A stretch of DNA of 64,000 nt from SHZL01 sp963815185 (GTDB lineage: Bacteria > Pseudomonadota > Gammaproteobacteria > Xanthomonadales > SZUA-36): the NCBI GenBank assembly GCA_963815185.1, contig CAWFGC010000009.1:1116001-1180000 (forward strand), in the 5' to 3' direction. The notes under the pieces are model-generated. The model made no database searches, was not told where the DNA came from, and worked only from the letters and a program-made list of their open reading frames with translations. Positions 57,817-64,000 of the stretch are shown piece by piece. Each line of letters begins with the position of its first letter. The stretch's first letter is position 1. Both the position numbers and the translations under genes were made by a program.

Positions 57817-58563
57817 TCACCGCGACGGCAGCATGTAGCGTGAAGCAGGCAGCCCCAACGGCTTGAGGAACTGACCGAATATTTCGGCGCTCAGAGCTAC
57901 CGACTGGCCAATCAGCCGGTGGGTCTGCTCCCGGATCGTCGCCACATCCTGGCCTCGTCCCGCCGTCTTCAGGTTCTCCTGGTATTCCGGATGGTTGAGC
58001 CAGCGGTTGATCAGGCGCTCGTCCAGTTCCAGGTGGCATTGCAGGCCATAGGCCTTGGCGCCATAGCGGAAAGCCTGGTTTTCGCAATCCTCCGAGCGCG
58101 CAAGATGCACGGCTCCGGCGGGCAGATCAAAGGTGTAGCCATGCCATTGAAATGCCGGGTGTGGCTGTACCAGACTGCAAAACAGGGGGTCGGCGGCGGA
58201 CTGGGCGGTGGGTTTGAGGTCATGCCAGCCGATCTCCCAGGCCGGCAGCGGTTGCACGCCGCCGCCGAGTGTATAGGCCAGCAGTTGCGCGCCCAGGCAA
58301 ATCCCCAGCACCGGCATGTCCTGCTCGAGCGCCTGTTCGATGCAACGCATTTCTATATTCAGATGGGGGTAGATGTTGCCCTGGTCCGGCATTTGCGGGC
58401 CGCCCAGAACGATCAGCGCATGGTAGCGGCTGACATCCGGGTGTGCCCCGGGCTCGCGGTGGAAATTCACATAGCGGATGCGGTGTCCGCGATTCCGCAG
58501 CATCGGGTCAAGCGTGCCCAGAGGTTCGGCTGCGACATGCTGAAAAACCAGTACCTTGGCCAT
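57817..58563 (-). CDS. Class I glutamine amidotransferase-like protein
   Basis: 248-residue protein resembling the GATase domain of GMP synthase. Catalytic Cys in VLGICLGAQLLAYTLGG (about 90), His in YGLQCHLELDERLI with a following Glu. VLVFQHVAAEPLG at the start is characteristic of stand-alone members. Substrate unknown; related proteins act in gamma-glutamyl or polyamine catabolism. Converges on clpB with a gap of 9 bases. Lies just downstream of proA, on the same strand. Confidence 0.85.
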   Translation of the reverse strand: MAKVLVFQHVAAEPLGTLDPMLRNRGHRIRYVNFHREPGAHPDVSRYHALIVLGGPQMPDQGNIYPHLNIEMRCIEQALEQDMPVLGICLGAQLLAYTLGGGVQPLPAWEIGWHDLKPTAQSAADPLFCSLVQPHPAFQWHGYTFDLPAGAVHLARSEDCENQAFRYGAKAYGLQCHLELDERLINRWLNHPEYQENLKTAGRGQDVATIREQTHRLIGQSVALSAEIFGQFLKPLGLPASRYMLPSR

Positions 58564-58578
58564 GGAGCAGGCGGCAGA

Positions 58579-59861
58579 TCAGCCCGCTGGCCGGATCTGG
58601 CCAGCGCCCCGAACCACCCATTTGTAGCTCGTGAGTTCCGGTAAAGCCATCGGCCCGCGCGCATGCAATTTCTGTGTGCTGATGCCGATTTCCGCGCCCA
58701 TGCCGAACTCCGCGCCATCGGTAAACGCGGTCGATGTATTGGCCATGACCACGGCCGCGTCGACCTGGAGCAAAAAGCGGTCAATGATTGCCTGGTCTTG
58801 TGCCAGGATGGCTTCGGTGTGCTTTGAACCATAACGATGTATGTGTTCCAGGGCTTCATCGAGGCCGGACACTGTTTTCACCGACATGCGGTAAGCCAGG
58901 AATTCCTGTCCGAAATGCTCGTCGCGGGCCGGCTTCAGCGGACCCGGGTAGCGCCCTTGCAGGCGTGCGAAGGCTTCCTCGTCGGCAAACACCTCAACGC
59001 CGAATTGCTCTCCCAGTGTCTGCAACAGCGCCGCCAGTTCCGGCAGCAGATCGCGGTGCAACACCAGGGTGTCCAGCGCGTTGCAGACGCTGACCCTGCG
59101 CGCCTTGGCATTGGTGATGATGGCGGCCGCCTGGCGCAGGTCAGCAGATGCATCGACGTAGGTGTGCACGATGCCTGCTCCGGTCTCGATGACCGGAATG
59201 CGCGCATGGTCACGGACGAAATCGATCAATCCGCGTGAGCCGCGGGGAATGGCCAGATCGATCAAGCCCGTCGCTTGCAGGATTTCCGGCAAGTACTCTC
59301 GCTGCGGCGGTGCGAGGTAGGCCACTGCCGGGTCGAGGCCATGCGCTTGCAGCACCTCGTGGATCAGTCTGACCGCGGCCTGGTTGCTGTCCCTGGCATC
59401 ACTGCTGCCCTTGAGCACACAGGCATTGCGTGTTTTCAGACACAAGGCGAAGACATCGAAGGTGACATTGGGGCGCGATTCGAATACGACCGCAATGACG
59501 CCCATCGGCACCCGCAGCTTGCACAGTGAAAGGCCGTTGTCCAAAGTCTTTTGTTCGAGTACTTCGCCGACCGGGGAAGCCAGCGCAGCGATATGACGCA
59601 TGTCGTTTGCGATGCCGTTCAGGCGATCAGATCGAGCAGCAAACGGTCGTATTTCGGATCGTTTTGATCCATGCGCGCCAGGTCCAGCCGGTTGGCCGTG
59701 AGCATTTCCGGCGCTGCTGCGACGAGGCGGTCGGCAAGGTCGTTCAATACGGCGTCGATGGTCGCCATCGGGCACGCCGGCAAACAGCGGGAAGCCTCGC
59801 GTGTGACGCGCAGTGCTTCTTGCACGGTGTTGCCGCTGATAAGGGCAGGTTCAGGGTTCAT
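58579..59861 (-). CDS. proA: Gamma-glutamyl phosphate reductase, frame broken once
   Basis: Reduces gamma-glutamyl phosphate to glutamate semialdehyde in proline synthesis. The N-terminal 80 residues (MNPEPALISGNTVQEAL ... DPKYDRLLLD) are in one frame and the rest (RLNGIANDMRHIAALASPVG ...) in another. One base missing near 59627 explains this. The catalytic cysteine is in ARRVSVCNALDTLVLHRD, and SRGLIDFVRDHARIPVIETG is the NADPH region. Length is normal once joined. Follows proB by 19 bases. Confidence 0.93.
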
Positions 59862-59880
59862 GTCATTTTCCTTTCATTAC

Positions 59881-60999
59881 TCATCCTGCGGGGGCGATCA
59901 GATACAGGTAATCGTAATGGATCAGCGGCTTGTGTCCGCGCTGCCCGCGCAGTTTTTCCGCTTCGCCGTGATCGTAACGGGCCCGCCCGCAGCCCAGGAT
60001 TTTACGTTCGCTGTTGCGTATCTGGATCACATCGCCGCGCTCGAAGGGACCTTCGACCTGCTCGATACCCACCGGCAGCAAGCTGGTCAGCCGGTTGCGG
60101 TCAAGCAGGGCAGCTTCCGCTCCCGCATTGATGGTGACGCTGCCGCTGGAAAGCGCCTGGGCACTGGCCAGCCAGCGTTTGGCTGGTGAAGCCTCGCCAT
60201 GAGCCGGAAAACGCGTACCGGCCTCACCACCCCCGACGATGGCCAAAAGAATGCCTGCAGCGGTTCCGTCGCCAATGACCACCTCGGTACCCAGGTTGGC
60301 AGTCTTGCGCGCGACTGCGATCTTGCTGTGCATGCCGCCACGCCCAAGCTCGGAAGTGCCGCGTTGCACGATCTCTCCAACCTGATGTCTACTGTCATCC
60401 CAGCGGCTGATGCAAGGTGAGCCTGGTTGAGCCCCGGCGCGGTCATAGACACCGGCCACGGTACTGAGCAGGCACAACAACCCGGCGTTCACCATGCCGG
60501 CCAGCAGTCCCGCCAGTTCATCGTTGTCGGTGAACATCAGCTCGGTGACTGCAACGACGTCGTTTTCATTGACGATGGGGATCACCCCGCAGTCCAGCAG
60601 CGCCTCGATACAGCCGCGCATGTTGAGGTAGTGCCGCCGCGTCTGGAAATCGCTCCTGCTGGCCAGCACCTGGGCCACCGTCAACCCGCGCCGGTTGAAG
60701 TGCTGCCGCCACGTCTCCATCAGCCGCACCTGCCCGGTCGCCGCCAGGGCCTGCTTGCGCGTGACGGGATTGGGTATCCGGCGCAACTTCTGCGCTCCCG
60801 CTTCAGACTGCGTCACGCCCATTCCGGAGGCCACCGCGCCGGAGGATACCAACAAGGTCTGCCAGCCCTGCGCGCTGAGATCGCTGATTTGGTCCGCCAG
60901 GCTGGCCAGTACCGGCAGGTTCAGTGCGCCGTCTTCATTGCACAGAACCTGGCTGCCCACCTTGACGACGATTCGCTTGGCGCTGGCCTTGCGCTCCAT
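59881..60999 (-). CDS. proB: Glutamate 5-kinase
   Basis: First enzyme of proline synthesis, phosphorylating glutamate. 372 residues from MERKASAKRIVVKVGSQVL. Amino-acid-kinase domain (LLVSSGAVASGMGV; PIVNENDVVAVTEL; FTDNDELAGLLAGMV; GRGGMHSKIAVARKTA) and a C-terminal PUA domain (about 280-372, GSVTINAGAEAALLDRNR). An upstream ATG at 61041 runs into the preceding gene. Begins one base after the peptidase stop. Confidence 0.96.
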   Translation of the reverse strand: MERKASAKRIVVKVGSQVLCNEDGALNLPVLASLADQISDLSAQGWQTLLVSSGAVASGMGVTQSEAGAQKLRRIPNPVTRKQALAATGQVRLMETWRQHFNRRGLTVAQVLASRSDFQTRRHYLNMRGCIEALLDCGVIPIVNENDVVAVTELMFTDNDELAGLLAGMVNAGLLCLLSTVAGVYDRAGAQPGSPCISRWDDSRHQVGEIVQRGTSELGRGGMHSKIAVARKTANLGTEVVIGDGTAAGILLAIVGGGEAGTRFPAHGEASPAKRWLASAQALSSGSVTINAGAEAALLDRNRLTSLLPVGIEQVEGPFERGDVIQIRNSERKILGCGRARYDHGEAEKLRGQRGHKPLIHYDYLYLIAPAG

Positions 61000-61000
61000 G

Positions 61001-62683
61001 CTACAGCCCCAGAACCTCCGGGCCCTGTTCGAATACCACATCGACCGGGATATTGGCCGCCGCCAGGCGCTGCAGGTCGGACTGCAACTGCTCGTCTATG
61101 CGGGCATATTGCTTGACGAAGGCGTCCACTTTCGCGTAATCGCCATCGCCCTGGAGGGTCAACAACACGCGGCCCAGGTCTGCAATCGCCTGTTCGAATT
61201 GGGCTAGATGGACCCGATACGTTCCGCTGGCTTCATCGCGCGTGAACGCGCCTGCCTGTTGGAAGAAATTGAAGCGTATCGTATTGGCCACGCCATGTGA
61301 GTCGGCAGCGCCGAAACGTATGGAGCGGAAAATGCCGGCCATGAAGGTGACATAGTCGTCCATCAGTTCACCCTCGGTGATCTCGCCCTTCTCCCGCAGC
61401 TTTTGCACCATATACAAGCCCAGGATGTCGGCCTTGCCTTCCTCCAAAGCGGAAGCATGGTCCTTCATCGCGTGGCGAACCGTGTTTTTCCCGTCCAGAG
61501 TGTTCTTGATGCCCAGACCGTGCGCCACCTCATGGAACATCGTGTTGCCAAAGAATGAGTCGAAGGTGATATGCCGGCGCTGGTCTTCCGCGATCAGCAT
61601 GGCGGCGATCGGTAACATGATCTGGCTGTACTTGGCCAGCATTGCGTTCTTCAACTGCAGGCGGCGGGTGCCCTTTTCCAACTGGACCTGCTCGTCGTTG
61701 GGCAAGTTGATGGCAATGCTTTTGGCACCTGCGTTGGCATACCCGGCATAGTAGACGACGTCATAAGCATTCAGGTCGGCATCGGAACCGGGCCGTTCAC
61801 GCTTGTATTCTTCCGCTACCGGCAGGCCGGCCTGCAGTTCGGGAAGATATTGCGCAAAGCGCGCCAGCCGGGCGCTCCACTCCTGATCCTTGATCAGGAC
61901 ACAGGCCTCGTAAGCGGCGCGGTATCCAAACAGGCGGTCTTCATAGGTTTCGATCGGCCCGATCACCAGTTCTATCGGGTTGTTCTTCATGTCCATCCAG
62001 GCCATGTCGGAGGGTTGATAGTCATCGCTCGTCAGCGCCTCGGCCCGCATCCGCAGGTAATTGGCAAATTCGGGATCCTCGGCCAGATCGGCGGCCCGGG
62101 TGAGCAGTCCGGCTGCTTTGCCGAGTTCATCGGCATAGGCCTCGTGGTAGGGCACCAGCATTAAATGCCCCTGCGGGTCGCGTCGCACCAGTGAATACAA
62201 TCCGTTTTTGCCCGCCTGATCCCAAGCCTCGAATTCGGACTTGTCCATATCCTGCGGATAAAAACGCGCTCCCAGCGGTTTTGCGCCTGCGCCTTCGATA
62301 AACGGTTGATTCGAGGCCAACCGGTCCCAGGGACCATAATTGATGTCCGCGAATTGACGTTCCCGGGCATCGGCGATGCTGATCAGCAATGCTTGTTTGT
62401 CTCCATAGGCCTGTTGCCAGAACAGGCCATCCATGACCCTGGCAGCCTCGATCAGCAAGGGAATCATCTCTTTCTGCCTGTCCGTCAACGGGCTGAGATC
62501 CGCGGTCAGGCGGACCGTGGCGTAAATATCAAATCGTGACGGCTTTTCAGTCACGGCATCGGGTGCGGTTTTCTCGGCCGGCGCGGTTGCGACCGCAGTG
62601 GCAGGCTCGGTCGCCTCTTCGGAGCGCTGGCACGCCGCCGGCAATAAAGACAGACACAACAGCATCGTGCAGAATCGAATCAT
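61001..62683 (-). CDS. Zinc metallopeptidase lipoprotein, M49-like
   Basis: About 560 residues. Signal peptide with lipobox LLPAAC and a charged Ala/Glu/Thr linker, so anchored to a membrane. Catalytic zinc motif HEVAHGLG with EEGKAD some 40 residues later, the layout of dipeptidyl-peptidase-III-like proteins, though the motif here is HExxH rather than the HExxGH of classical DPP III. Other conserved parts are PFIEGAGAKPLGARFYPQDM and VYYAGYANAGAKSIAINLPN. The start at 62683 fits the signal peptide; 62701 is possible. Substrate unknown. Confidence 0.75.
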   Translation of the reverse strand: MIRFCTMLLCLSLLPAACQRSEEATEPATAVATAPAEKTAPDAVTEKPSRFDIYATVRLTADLSPLTDRQKEMIPLLIEAARVMDGLFWQQAYGDKQALLISIADARERQFADINYGPWDRLASNQPFIEGAGAKPLGARFYPQDMDKSEFEAWDQAGKNGLYSLVRRDPQGHLMLVPYHEAYADELGKAAGLLTRAADLAEDPEFANYLRMRAEALTSDDYQPSDMAWMDMKNNPIELVIGPIETYEDRLFGYRAAYEACVLIKDQEWSARLARFAQYLPELQAGLPVAEEYKRERPGSDADLNAYDVVYYAGYANAGAKSIAINLPNDEQVQLEKGTRRLQLKNAMLAKYSQIMLPIAAMLIAEDQRRHITFDSFFGNTMFHEVAHGLGIKNTLDGKNTVRHAMKDHASALEEGKADILGLYMVQKLREKGEITEGELMDDYVTFMAGIFRSIRFGAADSHGVANTIRFNFFQQAGAFTRDEASGTYRVHLAQFEQAIADLGRVLLTLQGDGDYAKVDAFVKQYARIDEQLQSDLQRLAAANIPVDVVFEQGPEVLGL

Positions 62684-62890
62684 GGCAGTGTTCCCAATCA
62701 ATACGGGCTGGCTCGGTATCCAAACAAGTGGCTGATAATATCAGTTCTGTCCAATCGGAGGCGACTCGGGCCGGGTGCTGGAAAAGCCTGAAATCGCCCC
62801 CATTTGTGGCCCATCACTTATAATTGCGCGGTCCGGCGGTGAGCTTTGCTGGCCAGACCGTCCGACACATTTTGAAGCAGGAACAAGAAT

Positions 62891-63284
62891 ATGCCCATTT
62901 ATGAATACCGCTGCCAGTCTTGCGGCCATGAACTGGAAAAACTGCAACGCTTGAGCGACCCCGTGCTGACGGATTGCCCGGAATGCGGCAAGAAGAAACT
63001 GCGCCGGCTGATTTCGGCCGCCGGTTTCCGCCTCAAGGGCGCCGGTTGGTACGAGACGGATTTCAAACAGGGTAACAAGCGGAACCTGGCGGAGTCATCC
63101 AGCGGCAAAGGCGAGGGCGCCGCCGCCGAATCATCGGCGGGCAAGAGTGAGACTGTGGCCAAGACGGAAACTTCGGCGAGTAAAGACAATGGCGCCGCCA
63201 AAGCAAAACCGTCTGGCAGCGGCTCAGAGACTACCTCCGGCAGCAGGAAAAAGCAAGACATCGGGTACCGCCGACACCGCCTGA
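62891..63284 (+). CDS. FmdB-family zinc-ribbon protein, frame broken near the end
   Basis: Begins MPIYEYRCQSCGHELEKLQ, with a second CPECG about 20 residues on: a two-CxxC zinc ribbon. GFRLKGAGWYETDFK is family-typical. A Ser/Lys/Glu-rich low-complexity tail follows. As read the frame runs to 63436, about 100 bases into aspS. Dropping one A from the AAAAA run at 63248-63252 gives SRKSKTSGTADTA and a TGA at 63282-63284, leaving a 52-base gap before aspS. About 130 residues. Relatives are putative regulators; commonly next to aspS. Confidence 0.85.
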
Positions 63285-63336
63285 CGGCGCTTGCGCTTAG
63301 GGACTTCTCACTTTTCATTCCTGGAATTGGCAGAAC

Positions 63337-64000
63337 ATGCGAACTCATTACTGTGGCGAAGTTAACGAGCAGTTGTCGGGACAGCCCGTTACGCTGTGCG
63401 GCTGGGTTGACCGCCGGCGCGATCTCGGCGGCCTGATATTTCTCGGCATCCGGGATATCGCCGGGATCGTGCAGGTGGTCGTTGAACCTGGCAGCCCGGT
63501 ATTTTCCGCCGCTGAAAGCCTGCGTAATGAATTCTGCGTGCGCATCACGGGACAGGTCAGGCTGCGCCCCGAGAGTCAGTGGAATGAATCGATGGCGACC
63601 GGGCGGGTGGAAGTGATAGCCAGCGAAGTTGAATTGTTGAATAGTTCGGCGCCCATGCCGCTGTTGATGACGGATGAGGACGGCGAGGAGGTGCGGCTGA
63701 AATACCGCTACCTGGACCTGCGGCGACCGCGCATGCAAAAGAACCTCAAGCTGCGGGCCGCCCTTTACCGGGCAATCCGCAACCATCTCGACAGCGTCGG
63801 GTTTACCGAAATCGAAACACCCATTCTCACGCGCGCCACGCCCGAAGGCGCGCGGGATTATCTGGTGCCAAGCCGGGTGCATGCCGGTCAGTTCTATGCG
63901 CTGCCGCAATCGCCACAGCTATTCAAGCAATTGCTGATGATGGCCGGCATGGACCGTTATTACCAGATTGCGCGCTGCTTTCGGGACGAGGATCTGCGCG
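63337..64000 (+). CDS. aspS: Aspartyl-tRNA synthetase, N-terminal part (runs off window)
   Basis: Class II aminoacyl-tRNA synthetase. The 221 residues present include the OB-fold anticodon domain (GEVNEQLSGQPVTLCGWVDR, RDLGGLIFLGIRD), then motif 1 (RAIRNHLDSVGFTEIETPIL), PQSPQLFKQLLMMAGMDRYY and the beginning of motif 2 (QIARCFRDEDLR). The start MRTHYCGEVN is standard. Confidence 0.97.
   Translation, partial: MRTHYCGEVNEQLSGQPVTLCGWVDRRRDLGGLIFLGIRDIAGIVQVVVEPGSPVFSAAESLRNEFCVRITGQVRLRPESQWNESMATGRVEVIASEVELLNSSAPMPLLMTDEDGEEVRLKYRYLDLRRPRMQKNLKLRAALYRAIRNHLDSVGFTEIETPILTRATPEGARDYLVPSRVHAGQFYALPQSPQLFKQLLMMAGMDRYYQIARCFRDEDLR

Overview
The window is a GC-rich gammaproteobacterial chromosome segment with no prophage, integrase or transposase gene. 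The best evidence is conserved gene order. Reading leftward from about 15.6 kb, the minus strand carries rpsB-tsf-pyrH-frr-uppS-cdsA-dxr-rseP-bamA-skp-lpxD-fabZ-lpxA-lpxB-rnhB, the classic block for translation, isoprenoid and phospholipid precursors, outer-membrane assembly and lipid A. On the right, map-glnD-dapD-dapE is the block that in many gammaproteobacteria sits divergently next to rpsB. Here the two are about 34 kb apart. The IPTL-CTERM sorting signal, GTAGGAGCGCGC-type REP repeats and an ETF/acetoacetyl-CoA synthetase operon fit a free-living, probably environmental, member of the class. I cannot place it lower than class.

Layout: 0.1-15.6 kb, the rpsB-to-rnhB block with a 242-bp inverted-repeat element between frr and pyrH. 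15.9-16.5 kb, a gene-poor stretch with two candidate small ORFs and a strong terminator. 16.5-24.6 kb, a membrane sulfatase/phosphoglycerol transferase, an FAH-family enzyme, two DUF4398-type lipoproteins (one OmpA-like), a YdcH-like protein, and cystathionine beta-synthase plus a gamma-synthase/lyase. 24.6-25.0 kb, REP repeats around tRNA-Ser(CGA). 25-30.3 kb, minus-strand ETF-QO, etfB, etfA and acetoacetyl-CoA synthetase. 30.4-33.9 kb, a likely zinc-uptake cluster (small Cys/His protein, porin-like protein, ZnuA-like, ZnuB-like) without an ATPase gene. 34-41.7 kb, MaoC and CitE-like enzymes, dusA, an arginine-deiminase-related hydrolase, a PhoPQ-like two-component system, a half-length MazG and RmuC. 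41.8-44 kb, two secreted proteins with IPTL-CTERM-type tails built from one repeated cysteine domain, a decayed membrane-protein gene, and an orphan promoter with duplicated terminators. 44-49.2 kb, prmC and an RND pump with its adaptor. 49.4-64 kb, map-glnD-dapD-dapE, clpB with a hairpin over its ribosome-binding site, a glutamine amidotransferase, proBA, a metallopeptidase lipoprotein, an FmdB zinc-ribbon protein and the start of aspS.

A dominant property of the sequence is the number of single-base reading-frame breaks. About 18 are visible, in lpxB, bamA, rpsB, acetoacetyl-CoA synthetase, ETF-QO, the ZnuA-like gene, the RND pump, proA and others. Because many of these genes are normally essential and both frames stay family-like up to the break, I read most as indel errors in a draft or metagenomic assembly. 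Genes are therefore reported over their full, frame-corrected span. The most biologically interesting items are the very long repeat-bearing and lysine-rich tail of ribosomal protein S2, the repeated-domain IPTL-CTERM locus, the possible RNA thermometer at clpB, and the inverted-repeat element in the frr-pyrH gap.
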